Origin: Pseudomonas putida W15Oct28
Lineage (GTDB): Bacteria > Pseudomonadota > Gammaproteobacteria > Pseudomonadales > Pseudomonadaceae
Reading direction: 5' to 3'
NCBI RefSeq assembly: GCF_000708715.2
Contig: NZ_JENB01000013.1
Location: 1-64,000, forward strand
DNA length: 64,000 nt
The position numbers were made by a program, and so were the translations under genes. Below are positions 1-9,175 of the stretch, one piece after another. The notes under the pieces are model-generated. The model made no database searches. It was not told the DNA's origin and saw only the letters and a program-made list of their open reading frames with translations. Numbering within the stretch: position 1 is the first letter of the stretch; every line of letters begins with the position of its first letter.

Positions 1-129
1 ATCCAACTGTTCGGGCTCTCGCCAAAGTGGAACGGTGAATGGCAGCTTTTGCTCCCACACGTGCTCTGGGCACCTCGGGTTATCAGCTTGCCATTCACCG
101 CTCTCACTTCAGATTCTATTCCCTCTCCA

Positions 130-281
130 AGACACAAGCGGGTTTACCCGCGAAGAAGCCACTGCGGTGCATGGCACCGGCTTGGCCGGTGTTCGCGGCG
201 GTTCGACGCCTCGACTCGCCCGCTCCCACAGTGATCGCGCAAACGCTTAGATTGTGAACAAGACGGTTGCTCCCAAATGGC
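130..281. repeat. REP/BIME copy 1 with extended conserved tail
   Basis: Inverted REP arms (GCGGGTTTACCCGCGAA and CGCCCGCTCCCACAG) flank an inner ACCGGCTTGGCCGGT palindrome. The tail after the second arm (about 229-276, CGCAAACGCTTAG, GAACAAGAC, GTTGCTCCCA) recurs almost identically at 16527-16572 and inverted at 1897-1940. The first 281 bases hold no gene I can support. Confidence 0.8.
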
Positions 282-1259
282 TCAGCGTCGGGCCGCCAGG
301 GCCTCAGGGTTGGCAATGTTCTTCGGCTTTCCTTCGAAAAACGCCAGCACATTGTCGAACGCATCGCCAAAGTACAGCTCGTAGCCGTTCTTCTCCACGT
401 ACCCCAGGTGCGGCGTACTGAGTACACGTGGGTGGCGCAGCAGCGGATGGGTGGTGTCGAGCAGCGGCTCCTCCTCGTACACATCCACCGCCGCGTAACC
501 CGGCCGCCCGGCATCCAGTGCCTGCAGCAATGCCCCTGGGGCAATCAGTTCTGCGCGGCTGACGTTCACCAGCAGGGCGTCGGGTTTCATGCGGGACAAG
601 TCGTCGAAGGTCACCCCGTGGCGTGTCTGGTCGGACAGGCGCAGGTTCAGGCTGACAATATCTGCTTCGGCAAAAAATGCCTCACGCGAGGCAGCAGCAC
701 GGTGGCCATCGGCCTCGGCTGCGGCGCGGCTGCTGTCGCTGCCCCATACCAGCACGGGCATGTCGAACGCCTGCGCGTAACGCGCCAGGCGCTGGCCGAT
801 CTTGCCGTAGCCCCAGATGCCCAGCAGCTGGCCGGCCAGCGCCTGGCCCAGGTTGACCTGCCATTGGCCTTGGCGGAAGGCGTCGATGGCCGGCAACAGT
901 TGCCGGCGGGCATTGAGGATCAGCGCCCAGGCAAGTTCTGCAGGCGCCACCGGCGAGCCGCGCCCTTCGGTGACGGCAATGCCGCGTGCGGTACAGGCAG
1001 CCAGGTCCAGGTGGCCGGACACCTTGCCGGTCTGGCTGATCAGCTTGAGCTTGGGCAGGCGGTCGAGCAAGGCGGCGTCGATGCGGGTACGTTCGCGGGT
1101 GAGTACCAGTGCGTCGGCATCGGCAAAGCGTGCTGCCAGTTGCTCCAGCGTGGCCGGCTGGCGCTCATGAAGTACGCTGACAGCGTGCCCGCTCAGCTTG
1201 CCGAAGCAGTCGAGCGTGCGGATCACATCCTGGTAGTCGTCGGGAATGACAATGCGCAT
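282..1259 (-). CDS. D-2-hydroxyacid dehydrogenase family protein
   Basis: The 325-residue product has the D-isomer-specific 2-hydroxyacid dehydrogenase layout. A split catalytic domain encloses a Rossmann NAD(P)-binding domain (LLGIWGYGKIGQRLARYA, about residues 145-162). The family's catalytic arginine lies in LLVNVSRAELI, the glutamate in DVYEEEPL, and the histidine in STPHLGYVE. It would be a cytosolic NAD(P)H-dependent 2-keto acid/2-hydroxyacid oxidoreductase. The substrate cannot be read from sequence. The ATG at 1259 opens the recognisable N-terminus (MRIVIPDDYQDV). A DUF1543 gene lies upstream on the same strand after 61 bases, so co-transcription is possible. Confidence 0.93.
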   Translation of the reverse strand: MRIVIPDDYQDVIRTLDCFGKLSGHAVSVLHERQPATLEQLAARFADADALVLTRERTRIDAALLDRLPKLKLISQTGKVSGHLDLAACTARGIAVTEGRGSPVAPAELAWALILNARRQLLPAIDAFRQGQWQVNLGQALAGQLLGIWGYGKIGQRLARYAQAFDMPVLVWGSDSSRAAAEADGHRAAASREAFFAEADIVSLNLRLSDQTRHGVTFDDLSRMKPDALLVNVSRAELIAPGALLQALDAGRPGYAAVDVYEEEPLLDTTHPLLRHPRVLSTPHLGYVEKNGYELYFGDAFDNVLAFFEGKPKNIANPEALAARR

Positions 1260-1320
1260 GGTGGTCTGGCCCTGGCGGTACAGTGAAGCGTCGAAGATAA
1301 CCCAACCGGTGGCATCAACG

Positions 1321-1812
1321 TCAGATCAGGATGTAGTCGCTGCGCACCACCACCGGCTCGTGCGCCCCTTCGACCAGGTGCACGAACTGCCCGCCCACCT
1401 GGTCGATTGCCAGGCAGTCGTCGACATCAAGCAAGGCGTCGGTGTGCGGCTTCAGCCAGTGTGCCTGCAGGCGCTGCTTGCCCAGGGCCTTGGCTTCGGT
1501 CTTGTTGTGGGCGGTAACCAGCAGGTAGCGGTGCGCCTCGCCGAACACATCGCGTTCGTAACCGCCGAGGTTGATGAAGTACAGGTGCAGGGCGCCACGC
1601 GCGGGGGCGTCCGGGCGCAGTTCGATGCGCTGGCCGTCCACACCGTGCACTTCCAGCCACGAGTCGATGTGCAAGCCTTTCGCGCTACCGAACCAGGCCT
1701 GGCGCAACTGCGGGTAGGCCTGTTCGAAGGTGTCGGCCTGGGCGAATACCACGTCGTGGACTTCGATCTTGGCGCCGGGGTGGCGGCCTCCGAGCATGAC
1801 GACGTAAAGCAT
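1321..1812 (-). CDS. DUF1543 domain-containing protein
   Basis: This 163-residue protein of unknown function matches my memory of DUF1543, with MLGGRHPGAKIEVHDVVF at the N-terminus and a repeated GGYERDVFGEAHRY/LLVTAHNKTEAK layout. It has no signal peptide or membrane segment, so it is probably cytosolic. AAAGGACC lies just upstream of the ATG at 1812. It sits 61 bases before the 2-hydroxyacid dehydrogenase gene on the same strand. I can assign no activity. Confidence 0.85.
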   Translation of the reverse strand: MLYVVMLGGRHPGAKIEVHDVVFAQADTFEQAYPQLRQAWFGSAKGLHIDSWLEVHGVDGQRIELRPDAPARGALHLYFINLGGYERDVFGEAHRYLLVTAHNKTEAKALGKQRLQAHWLKPHTDALLDVDDCLAIDQVGGQFVHLVEGAHEPVVVRSDYILI

Positions 1813-1889
1813 GGGCGGTCCTTTGCGTGGCCTGAGTGAAAGTGCGCATTGTACCCAGGCACAGCCAGTTGCATGAAGCGATGCCTGAG

Positions 1890-2035
1890 CATTGTGGGAC
1901 CAACTGTCTTGTTCAAAATCTAAGAGTTTGCTCCATCACTGTGGGAGCGGGCATGCCCGCGAACACCGGCGAAGCCGGTGCCATCCAACGCGCTGGGTTC
2001 TTCGCGGGCACGCCCGCTCCCACAGTGACCGAGCC
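1890..2035. repeat. REP/BIME copy 2 (inverted tail)
   Basis: Arms GTGGGAGCGGGCATGCCCGCGA and its complement flank an inner CACCGGCGAAGCCGGTG palindrome. The tail (CAACTGTCTTGTTC, AAATCTAAGAGTTTG) is the reverse complement of the tails of the copies at 130 and 16441. It separates the DUF1543 gene from the downstream MFS gene. Confidence 0.8.
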
Positions 2036-2040
2036 TGGCA

Positions 2041-3192
2041 TCAAGCCGCTTTCTCTTGCCGCTGGGCCAAGCCTGCTGAGCACTTGAGCACAAACCCGAG
2101 CACCACCGCTGCCCCCGCACTGGCAAAAATCATCTCCCGCCCGGCACTCTGCTGCTGCAACGCCACGAACGCCGGCGCTACTGCCGCGGCCCCCAGCTGC
2201 AGCGCACTGACCCAGGGCGTCAATGTGCCCCGTGGGTCATTGGTGGCAATCGCCCCCATGTAGTAGGTCAGCGCCAGCACCCAGCCGAAGTTCATCAGGA
2301 ACAGCGCCATGCACAGCTGGTCGGCGTCATGCGTGTAGCGCGCGAGCATGGCGATCGACACCAATACCACCAGCGAGCCCAGGCCGATCATCGGCCCACG
2401 GCTCACCCGTGCGCCCAGCAGGCTGGGCAGGGCACCACCAGGCAAGCCACCCAGTATCCCCAGCCCGAAGGCCCAGCCCACATCCACCGCGTCGATGCCA
2501 CGTTCGCGCGCCAACTGGTCGACAAACCCCCACAGCGAATAGATGGCCAGTTGCAGGCACAGCATCCCGAGCAAGGCATAGCGTCCGATCAGCGCCGAGC
2601 CGCCACCTGGCTGTGGCAGGCGCACCGGCGTTGCACGCAGCCGTTGGTCCGGAATGAACAGCGCAGCCACGCCGATCAGCACGAACCAGAAACCCAGCGA
2701 TGCAATCGCCGCGCGGTTACCGAACTGCTCGGCCAGTTGTGGCATGCACGTCGCGTACGTGGCGAAAACAGCCGTTTGAATCAGCAGCGACAAGCCGTAC
2801 GACCGATCCTGGCCCGGCAGCCGGCCAAGCCCGCTGATCGCCCCGGCATACAGCACACCCGCAGCAATGCCACAGGCAAAACGGCACAGGATGAGCGTCG
2901 TCAAAGTGTCCAGTGCCGCGCTGAGCACGTTCAGCATCAGCGCTGCGAAGGCTGCAGCCAGGTAAAGCCCGCGACCCCTCAGGCGGCGCCCCAGCACCGG
3001 CAGCAGCAGGGAGCCAAGCAATGTCCCGCTCATTTCACTGGACAGCACCCAGCCTTGCTGGCTCAGGTCCAGCTGCAGCCGTTCGGCCAACAGGCCGATG
3101 AAGATAGGTTGTACGCCAATGATGATCAGCGCCGTGGCGGCGATGTAGATCAGGGCGGCACGCAGAAGCAGGGTGTTGTTATTGTTATGCAT
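2041..3192 (-). CDS. MFS transporter
   Basis: A 383-residue, strongly hydrophobic protein with about twelve predicted membrane helices, starting at LLLRAALIYIAATALIIIG. The inter-helix loop LPVLGRRLRGRG fits the basic loop-2/3 motif of the major facilitator superfamily. It is an inner-membrane secondary transporter with unknown substrate. Its ATG lies 14 bases downstream of the amidohydrolase stop, so the two are probably one transcript, and the transporter may import or export the hydrolase's substrate. A REP element follows the gene. Confidence 0.9.
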   Translation of the reverse strand: MHNNNNTLLLRAALIYIAATALIIIGVQPIFIGLLAERLQLDLSQQGWVLSSEMSGTLLGSLLLPVLGRRLRGRGLYLAAAFAALMLNVLSAALDTLTTLILCRFACGIAAGVLYAGAISGLGRLPGQDRSYGLSLLIQTAVFATYATCMPQLAEQFGNRAAIASLGFWFVLIGVAALFIPDQRLRATPVRLPQPGGGSALIGRYALLGMLCLQLAIYSLWGFVDQLARERGIDAVDVGWAFGLGILGGLPGGALPSLLGARVSRGPMIGLGSLVVLVSIAMLARYTHDADQLCMALFLMNFGWVLALTYYMGAIATNDPRGTLTPWVSALQLGAAAVAPAFVALQQQSAGREMIFASAGAAVVLGFVLKCSAGLAQRQEKAA

Positions 3193-3206
3193 GGTCGGGT
3201 CCGGGG

Positions 3207-4889
3207 TCAGGCGCGGGGCAGGGTACCTGCGTCATGGGTGATGCGGCCGTTCATCACGGTCAGCGCCACTTCGGTATTGCCGATCTGGTAGCGGTCCAGT
3301 TCGAACAGGTCCTGCTCCAGCACGATGATGTCGGCGCGCTTGCCGACAGTGATCGAGCCGATTTCCTGCTCCAGGCCCAACTGGTAGGCGCCATTGAGGG
3401 TGTAGGCGGCGATCAGTTGCGGGATGCTCAGGCGCTCGTCGGCATCGGGCATCACCGGGGCGTCGGGTTCGCCGCTGAGCTGGCGGGTGTGGCCCGATTC
3501 GATGTGCTCCACCGGTTTGTGCTGGCATCGGCACTGGCACACCAGGCCGTCCATGCCGATGGACACGGTCACCCCCTGGTCGATGAAGCTGCGGAACTTG
3601 TACATCGAGGCCCAGCGTGGGTAACCGTAGGTCTGCTGGATGGCCTCGGCGTAGGCGTCGACCACGCCCCACTGCAACTGGGTGTTGGCCATGACGCCGA
3701 TGCGGCGAAAGCGCGGGATGTCGTCGGGGTGGGTGAGGAAGGCGTGGGTGATCACGTGGCGGCGGTCACGGGGCGGGTTGCTGGCGAAGGTGCGCTCGAA
3801 CACGTCCAGCGCCATGCGCACGGCGCCATCGCCCACGGCATGCACCATCACGTCGATGCCAAGGGCGTCGGCCTTGCGCACGTGGCCTTCGAACACCGCC
3901 TCGGGCATGGTCGTCGAACCGCAGCTGTGTGGCTTGTCGCAATAGGGTTCAAGCAAGAACGCGGTGTGGTTCAGCTCGGTACCGTCCAGCATCAGCTTGA
4001 GGGTTTGCGCCCTGACCAGTGGCGAGTCGTAGCGCTCGCGCAGGGCTTGCAGCTGGGTGACCGGGTCGTCCTCGGTGCCCATGTTGATGTAGCTGCCGAC
4101 CACACGCAGCTTCAGGCGCTCTTCGCGCTCCAGTTGCTGCAGGGTTTCATACAGCAGCGACTGGTCGCCGGCGGGGTCGAGGAAGCCGGCATCGAACACC
4201 GTGGTAATGCCGGCAGCCACCAGTTTTTCTTGCCAGAAAGGGATCGAGCGCAGGTACAGGTCGATGCCTGTTGGCAGGTAGCCCGCTTCGCTCAGGCGTT
4301 GCATCAGCAGCGAATAGGCGGCGCAGTCGATGATCACGCCAGTGGGCTCGCCGGTGAGCGGGTCTTTTTCGAACCAGCTGGCGCCTTCTTCCACCGCCGG
4401 GGTGTCACGGTCGATGCCGGCGGCGTTCAGGGCGAAGCTGTTGACCCACATGGTGTGATAGTCGGTGGACAGCAGGCACACCGGCTTGTCCGGGCAGATG
4501 GCATCGAGGACTTCGCGGCGCAGCATGTGCTCTGGCATCAGCGGCTGGATCCAGCCCATGCCGGTAATGGCTTTTTCCGTAGGGTTGGCCTCGACGTAGG
4601 CCTTGAGCAAGGCCAGCACCTGCTGCGGGTCTGTGTGGTTGACCAGCGCCTGGAAGGCGAAAGCGGTAGAGGAGAAGTGCCAGTGCGACTCGACGAAGCC
4701 TGGCAGCACCAGTTTACCGCCGGCATCCAGCAGCCGGGTGGCAGGGCCGGCGTACGCCATGACGCTGGCGAGGTCGCCCACGCAGACGATGCGTTCGCCG
4801 CTGATGGCCACAGCCTGGGCCCAGGGCCTGTGCGGGTCGACGGTGTAGATACGGGCATTGTGGAGGATGAGGTCTGCGGCGATGGACAT
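3207..4889 (-). CDS. YtcJ-type amidohydrolase
   Basis: A 560-residue metal-dependent hydrolase of the amidohydrolase_3 (YtcJ-like) group. The HxH metal motif is in VESHWHFSS (about residues 66-74), followed by later histidines in MVHAVGDGAV and VITHAFLTH and an aspartate in SIGMDG. The C-terminal composite beta domain is GSITVGKRADIIVL. Members cleave amide or imide bonds of varied small molecules, and the substrate here is unknown. A cysteine-rich stretch (GLVCQCRCQHKP) replaces the usual SDWP region, so the active-site rim is unusual. AGGGAG precedes the ATG. It forms an operon with the MFS gene, opposite a TetR regulator. Confidence 0.9.
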   Translation of the reverse strand: MSIAADLILHNARIYTVDPHRPWAQAVAISGERIVCVGDLASVMAYAGPATRLLDAGGKLVLPGFVESHWHFSSTAFAFQALVNHTDPQQVLALLKAYVEANPTEKAITGMGWIQPLMPEHMLRREVLDAICPDKPVCLLSTDYHTMWVNSFALNAAGIDRDTPAVEEGASWFEKDPLTGEPTGVIIDCAAYSLLMQRLSEAGYLPTGIDLYLRSIPFWQEKLVAAGITTVFDAGFLDPAGDQSLLYETLQQLEREERLKLRVVGSYINMGTEDDPVTQLQALRERYDSPLVRAQTLKLMLDGTELNHTAFLLEPYCDKPHSCGSTTMPEAVFEGHVRKADALGIDVMVHAVGDGAVRMALDVFERTFASNPPRDRRHVITHAFLTHPDDIPRFRRIGVMANTQLQWGVVDAYAEAIQQTYGYPRWASMYKFRSFIDQGVTVSIGMDGLVCQCRCQHKPVEHIESGHTRQLSGEPDAPVMPDADERLSIPQLIAAYTLNGAYQLGLEQEIGSITVGKRADIIVLEQDLFELDRYQIGNTEVALTVMNGRITHDAGTLPRA

Positions 4890-5019
4890 GGCAACTCCCT
4901 GGGTCAGAATGTCGCATTAGTTTTGAGTTGCTTAAAACTTTTAGTCAATAAAATATTTTTACCAGTCAGCTTTGCGTTATGCTTGAGGCCGACTTGTACG
5001 GTTTGGAAAAGGTGTGAAT
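4890..5019. promoter_or_regulatory. Divergent AT-rich promoter region, amidohydrolase / TetR
   Basis: A 130-base intergenic stretch, clearly AT-rich against its surroundings (4918-4980). It includes TTTTGAGTTGCTTAAAA, AAAATATTTT, and a repeated AGTCA 5-mer at 4952 and 4974. The neighbouring TetR protein is the obvious candidate ligand. No operator is proven. Confidence 0.45.
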
Positions 5020-5658
5020 GTGAGCGGATTGCGCGAGCAGCAGAAGGCGATGCGCCGTGAAACCATCAGCCGCACGGCGCTGGGCCTGTTCGAGGCGCAG
5101 GGTTACCAGACCACCACCATGGAGCAGATCGCGCGCCTGGCGGCGGTGTCGGTGCCCACGGTGTTTGCCTACTTCGGCAGCAAGCAGGAAATCCTGCTGG
5201 AGAAGCTGCGCGAGGCCGACCACCGTGCGGTGGCTGAGGCCAGGCGGCGCCTGCCAGAGTTTTCCGATGCGCTGGAGGCGCTGTGCTGCTACGAATCGCA
5301 CCTGACCGATTACGCCTTCGAGGTGCTGCCTGCGCCGCTCTGGCGCGAAATACTGCCGCCGCTACTGCCGTTGCTGGGCAGTGGCCAGCAGGACGTGCCG
5401 CAGGCCTACAAGCGGGTCAACGATGCGCTGGTCAACGAGTTGAAGTGCCTGCTGCAGGACCTGTGTGACAGCGGCAGGCTGCGTGCAGGGCTGGACGTGG
5501 GGTACGCGGCGTTTTTGATCAACGACTACGGGCACTTGCAGTTGCTGCGCCTGTGCAGCCGCGAGCCGCTGGACATCGCCGCACACCGGGAAGATGTGCG
5601 GATGTTCATGGGCTTTATCCTGGCCGGGATGCAAGGGCCTGCACTCGCCCCCTTGTAG
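5020..5658 (+). CDS. TetR family transcriptional regulator
   Basis: This is a 212-residue TetR/AcrR-type repressor. The N-terminal helix-turn-helix (TISRTALGLFEAQGYQTTTM, then IARLAAVSVPTVFAYFGSK) is typical. The C-terminal ligand domain is unassigned. A GTG at 5020 is preferred because AAAAGG lies seven bases upstream. An in-frame GTG at 5014 is too close to that ribosome site. It is divergent from the amidohydrolase/MFS pair and probably represses it and itself. A REP element begins at its stop codon. Confidence 0.9.
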   Translation: MSGLREQQKAMRRETISRTALGLFEAQGYQTTTMEQIARLAAVSVPTVFAYFGSKQEILLEKLREADHRAVAEARRRLPEFSDALEALCCYESHLTDYAFEVLPAPLWREILPPLLPLLGSGQQDVPQAYKRVNDALVNELKCLLQDLCDSGRLRAGLDVGYAAFLINDYGHLQLLRLCSREPLDIAAHREDVRMFMGFILAGMQGPALAPL

Positions 5659-5771
5659 GAGCGGCCTTGCGTCGCGATGGGCCCCAAAGCGGCCCCCAGA
5701 CGCCAGCGTTGACGCATGAATTGCCGGGGCTGCTAACGCACCCCATCGCGACACAAGGCCGCTCCTACAAG
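5653..5771. repeat. REP pair, GGAGCGGCCTTG class
   Basis: Opposed arms GTAGGAGCGGCCTTGCGTCGCGAT and the near-complement ending CCGCTCCTACAAGG enclose about 70 bases. It lies between the convergent TetR and LysR genes, slightly overlapping both ends. Confidence 0.85.
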
Positions 5772-6676
5772 GGATTGCGTGGGCCGCCAGACAGGTGCTC
5801 TACCAGAAAATCCACGAACAGCCGCACCCGCGCCGGCATCGCCTGGCCACCGACGAACACCGCATGGATCGGCTCGCGGTCGTCAGGGTTGTACGCCTCC
5901 AACAAGGGCACCAGCCGCCCGCTGGCCAGGTCGTCGACCACCGTGAAGGTACCGATGCGAGCCACGCCGGCACCGATCCTGGCCAGTTGCGCCAGGGCTT
6001 CGCCGCTGCTGCATTCGATGTTCCCCGCCACCTTCAACGAGAACACCTGCCCGTCGCGGCGAAACGGCCAGTCGGGCGCGGCGCGGCGGAAGTTGAAGCG
6101 CAGGCAGTTGTGCCGGGCCAGGTCTTCAGGCTCAAGCGGGGTGCCGCAGCGTTGCAGGTACTCGGGCGAGGCCACCACCACCTGGCCGGTTTCACCTATG
6201 GCGCGGGCGCTCAACGAGCTGTCCGGCAGGTGCCCGAAGCGCAGTGCCACGTCAGCCTGGCCGCCGAGAATGTCAGCCACTTCGTCACTGAGGGTAAGGT
6301 CAACCAGCACTTGCGGGTAGCGTGCGCTGAAGGCCGCCAGCAGGGGTACCACGGTCAGCCGGGCATGGCCCAGCGCAGCGCTTACCCGCAAGCGCCCGCG
6401 CGGCACGCCCTGGTCGGTGATGGCTTCTTCCACTTCGAGCATGTCGGCCAGCACCCGCCGTGCACCGCGCAGGTATGCCTCACCCTCGGGGGTGAGGGTG
6501 ATCGCCCGGGTGGTGCGCAGCAGCAGGCGGGTGCCCAGGCGCTGTTCGGTGCGGGCGATGATGCGGCTGACCGCAGAAGGCGTCAGGTTCAGTGCCCGCG
6601 CGGCGGCCGACAGGCTGCCCTCTTGCGCCACCCTGGCAAAAATCTCCATCTCTCCGGATCTTCCACTGAAGTCCAT
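5765..6676 (-). CDS. LysR family transcriptional regulator
   Basis: A 303-residue LysR regulator. The N-terminal winged helix is FARVAQEGSLSAAARALNL followed by TPSAVSRIIARTEQRLG. The periplasmic-binding-protein-like effector domain contains LGGQADVALRFGHLPDS. The ATG at 6676 is chosen because GAGGCAC precedes it. A longer form from 6706 would add ten residues before the helix. It is divergent from the MFS gene at 6771 and probably controls it. Confidence 0.92.
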   Translation of the reverse strand: MDFSGRSGEMEIFARVAQEGSLSAAARALNLTPSAVSRIIARTEQRLGTRLLLRTTRAITLTPEGEAYLRGARRVLADMLEVEEAITDQGVPRGRLRVSAALGHARLTVVPLLAAFSARYPQVLVDLTLSDEVADILGGQADVALRFGHLPDSSLSARAIGETGQVVVASPEYLQRCGTPLEPEDLARHNCLRFNFRRAAPDWPFRRDGQVFSLKVAGNIECSSGEALAQLARIGAGVARIGTFTVVDDLASGRLVPLLEAYNPDDREPIHAVFVGGQAMPARVRLFVDFLVEHLSGGPRNPL

Positions 6677-6770
6677 TTGTGCCTCATGCGCAAAGGTGGT
6701 TCGCAAAAAAGCAGTCTAGTGCGCTTTTGAAATGGATCGTAGCATTTGCGGCATAGATAAGGAGCTTGCC
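6677..6770. promoter_or_regulatory. Divergent LysR/MFS intergenic region
   Basis: 94 bases between divergent starts. They contain several short TGCGC/GCAAA-type elements (TGCGCAAAGG, TTCGCAAAA, GTGCGCTTTT, TTTGCGGC), plausible as a LysR binding region. No confident -35/-10 pair is visible. Confidence 0.35.
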
Positions 6771-7946
6771 ATGCGTATCAATCCACCTCTTGTCGCACTC
6801 GCCATCGGTGCCTTTGGCATCGGTGTCACCGAGTTCGCCCCCATGGGCATGTTGCCCAGCATCGCCACTGACCTTGGCGTTTCAATTCCTGCTGCCGGGC
6901 TGCTGGTCAGTGCCTATGCCATTGGCGTGCTGATCGGCGCACCGCTGATGACCCTGGCCACGGTGAAGATTCCGCGGCGTTACTTGCTGATCGGGCTGAT
7001 GGCCATTTTCACCCTGGGCAACCTGATGTCGGCCCTGGCCAGCGACTACGCCAGCCTGCTGGTGGCCCGCGTGGTCACCTCGCTCAACCACGGCGCCTTC
7101 TTTGGTATCGGCTCGATTGTCGCGGCCAGCGTGGTACCGCCCGAGAAGCGCGCCGGGGCGGTGGCGGCGATGTTCATGGGCTTGACCCTGGCCACCATCG
7201 GCGGCGTGCCGCTGGCGGCCTGGTTTGGTGAAATGCTGGGTTGGCGCACGGCATTCTGGGGTATTGCCGGGCTTGGCCTGGTGGCGATGACCTCGCTCTG
7301 GTACGCGCTGCCCAATGTGCCGTCACCCAAAGGTGACGGGGCCATGGCCGAAATCCGTGTGCTGGGCCGCGGCCCGGTGCTGGCGGCGTTGCTGCTGACG
7401 GTGGTGGGTTCCAGTGCGATGTTCACGGTGTTCACCTACATTGCGCCGATCCTGCAGAGCGAGGCGGCGGCGTCCACCACCTTCGTGACAGCCATGCTGG
7501 TGTTGTTCGGTGTCGGCCTGACCTTGGGCAACGTATGGGGTGGCAAAGCGGCAGACCGCTCGATCGACCGCACGCTGATCCTGTCGTTGGCGCTGTTGAT
7601 TGCCGTGCTGCTGGTGTTCCCGCTGGTGCTGGACTGGCCGTTGCCGACGGCCCTTGCGATCCTGGTCTGGGGCGCTGCCAGCTTTGCACTGGTGCCGCCA
7701 TTGCAGATGCGGGTGATGGAAGCAGCCAAGGATGCACCGAACCTGGCTTCGGCGGTGAACATTGGTGCGTTCAACCTGGGCAATGCGATTGGCGCGGCGC
7801 TGGGTGGCGCAGTGATCAACGCAGGGCTGGGCTACCCGGCGATTTCCCTGGCGGGCGCGGCGATGGCGGCGTTGGGGTTGGTGATGGTGCTGCTGTTTGC
7901 CTGGCGTGGTCGGGTGGTGGCAGCGGGGGGCCAGGTTGCGGTGTAA
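6771..7946 (+). CDS. MFS transporter, AraJ/YdhP-like
   Basis: A 391-residue inner-membrane protein with about twelve membrane helices. FGIGVTEFAPMGMLPSIATDLG near the N-terminus and PRRYLLIGLMAIFTLGNLMSALAS are typical of the AraJ/YdhP (sugar-efflux-like, DHA1) branch of the MFS. The export substrate is not predictable. The ATG at 6771 has AAGGAG at a good distance. A longer in-frame TTG start at 6732 has no such site. It is divergent from a LysR gene and ends at a terminator hairpin and REP pair. Confidence 0.92.
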   Translation: MRINPPLVALAIGAFGIGVTEFAPMGMLPSIATDLGVSIPAAGLLVSAYAIGVLIGAPLMTLATVKIPRRYLLIGLMAIFTLGNLMSALASDYASLLVARVVTSLNHGAFFGIGSIVAASVVPPEKRAGAVAAMFMGLTLATIGGVPLAAWFGEMLGWRTAFWGIAGLGLVAMTSLWYALPNVPSPKGDGAMAEIRVLGRGPVLAALLLTVVGSSAMFTVFTYIAPILQSEAAASTTFVTAMLVLFGVGLTLGNVWGGKAADRSIDRTLILSLALLIAVLLVFPLVLDWPLPTALAILVWGAASFALVPPLQMRVMEAAKDAPNLASAVNIGAFNLGNAIGAALGGAVINAGLGYPAISLAGAAMAALGLVMVLLFAWRGRVVAAGGQVAV

Positions 7947-7958
7947 CTGGCCGAGACC

Positions 7959-7982
7959 CCGGGGGCGCTTTGCGCCCCTTTC
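7959..7982 (+). terminator. Rho-independent terminator after MFS gene
   Basis: GGGGGCGC-TTT-GCGCCCC followed by a short T run, 13 bases after the MFS stop codon. It merges into the REP pair that follows. Confidence 0.65.
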
Positions 7983-8064
7983 GCGACACAAGGCCGCTCC
8001 TACAGGGGAATGCGATCTCTTGTAGGAGCGGCCTTGTGTCGCGATGGGCTGCTAAGCAGCCCCA
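7981..8064. repeat. REP pair, GGAGCGGCCTTG class
   Basis: TCGCGACACAAGGCCGCTCC and its inverted partner TAGGAGCGGCCTTGTGTCGC are separated by only about 20 bases. A GGCTGCTAAGCAGCC hairpin follows. It lies between the convergent MFS and GNAT genes. Confidence 0.85.
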
Positions 8065-8089
8065 TAATCCTGCAGGTGGAGCCAGACTG

Positions 8090-8530
8090 CTAGCGACGCT
8101 TCTCGAAGCGTACATCGCGCTCGTCAACCGCCCCTGTACACACCCACCCCGACTGCCGATAAAAACCATTCGCACGGATAGTCTCATCGCCGTCAGTGGT
8201 CAGGTGAATCACGTCATGTTGTTCGAACAACGACTCTTCCGCCCGCTGCAGCAACATCCGTCCTAGCCCCTTGCCTTCATGCCCAGGCCGCACGAACAGG
8301 GCAAACAGCTCACCCTCTTCCTGATCGACCATGGCAAACCCGACGGCTTCGTCCCGCCACTCGGCAATCCATGCGCAGGGGCCATTGCCGATAGCATCGG
8401 CAAGCGTATCAGCGGTAATGCCGAGATCATGCATCTGCTCACGCGAAAGGTGGTTCTGGCTCACACTGGTGCGGATGTCGAACAGCAACTCGATGTCATC
8501 TGGTGTGGCCTGTCGCAGAACTGCAACCAT
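8090..8530 (-). CDS. GNAT family N-acetyltransferase
   Basis: A 146-residue acetyl-CoA-dependent acetyltransferase. The pyrophosphate-binding motif is in VRPGHEGKGLGRMLLQRAEE (about residues 80-99). LFALFVRPG is the preceding beta strand, and GFYRQSGW is the late strand-helix signature. The acceptor substrate is unknown. The ATG at 8530 follows AAGAGGA. It starts 21 bases after the GST gene on the same strand and probably shares its transcript. Confidence 0.9.
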   Translation of the reverse strand: MVAVLRQATPDDIELLFDIRTSVSQNHLSREQMHDLGITADTLADAIGNGPCAWIAEWRDEAVGFAMVDQEEGELFALFVRPGHEGKGLGRMLLQRAEESLFEQHDVIHLTTDGDETIRANGFYRQSGWVCTGAVDERDVRFEKRR

Positions 8531-8551
8531 CAATCAATCCTCTTGCCGATG

Positions 8552-9175
8552 TTACGGCGTACCGTTACGGCCGTGCAGGTGATAGGCCGGGCGCTCGCTC
8601 AGGCGCTCGTAATAATCGCGCACCGCTGGCAGGTGCGGGTGCTCGAACGGCGTTTCGAACCAGCGGTTGACCGACAGGCCGATAGGGATGTCGGCCAGGG
8701 TGAACTGGCTGCCGGCCACGTAGGCACCGGTGCTGGCCAGCTGGCGGTCGAGGATGTGCATGTAGCGTGACCAGTCCGCGCAACCGGCGGCAAGGGCTTG
8801 CGGGTCCTGATGGGCGGGGGAGTGCCTGACCAGTGACATGAAGGCGTAGCTCCACGAGCGGTTCAGGTCCGAGGCCTGCCAGTCGATCCACTGGTCGATC
8901 CTGGCCCGCGCCTGGGCATCGTCGGGGTAGAACGCGGTGGCACCATAGCGGTTGGCCAGGTAGCGGATGATGCTGTTGGATTCCCACAAGGTGAAGTCGC
9001 CATCCTGGATCACCGGGATCATGGCGTTGGGGTTCAATGCCAGAAACTCGGCGCTGTCAGTGGCCTTGAAGCCAGAGCCCCAGTCTTCGCGCTCGAATGC
9101 GACCTCGAACTCGGCGCAGGCCCACAGGACTTTTCGCACATTGATGGAAGAGGCTCTGCCCAGTATCCGTAGCAT
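8552..9175 (-). CDS. Glutathione S-transferase family protein
   Basis: A 207-residue GST. The N-terminal thioredoxin-like domain starts [17 protein letters not shown], where Ser-Ser-Ile-Asn is the usual catalytic serine region. [17 protein letters not shown] supplies the cis-proline and glutathione-binding ES pair. The C-terminal helical domain includes [10 protein letters not shown]. It is probably a cytosolic detoxification or stress enzyme. The ATG at 9175 opens the domain directly. A longer reading frame to 9316 adds a sequence unlike GSTs. It lies just upstream of the GNAT gene. Confidence 0.92.
   Translation of the reverse strand: MLRILGRASSINVRKVLWACAEFEVAFEREDWGSGFKATDSAEFLALNPNAMIPVIQDGDFTLWESNSIIRYLANRYGATAFYPDDAQARARIDQWIDWQASDLNRSWSYAFMSLVRHSPAHQDPQALAAGCADWSRYMHILDRQLASTGAYVAGSQFTLADIPIGLSVNRWFETPFEHPHLPAVRDYYERLSERPAYHLHGRNGTP

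Noticed and set aside
3234..5060. 608-residue plus-strand open frame
   Set aside because: Antisense shadow of the amidohydrolase gene. High GC keeps the frame open. Its translation is low-complexity and matches no family.
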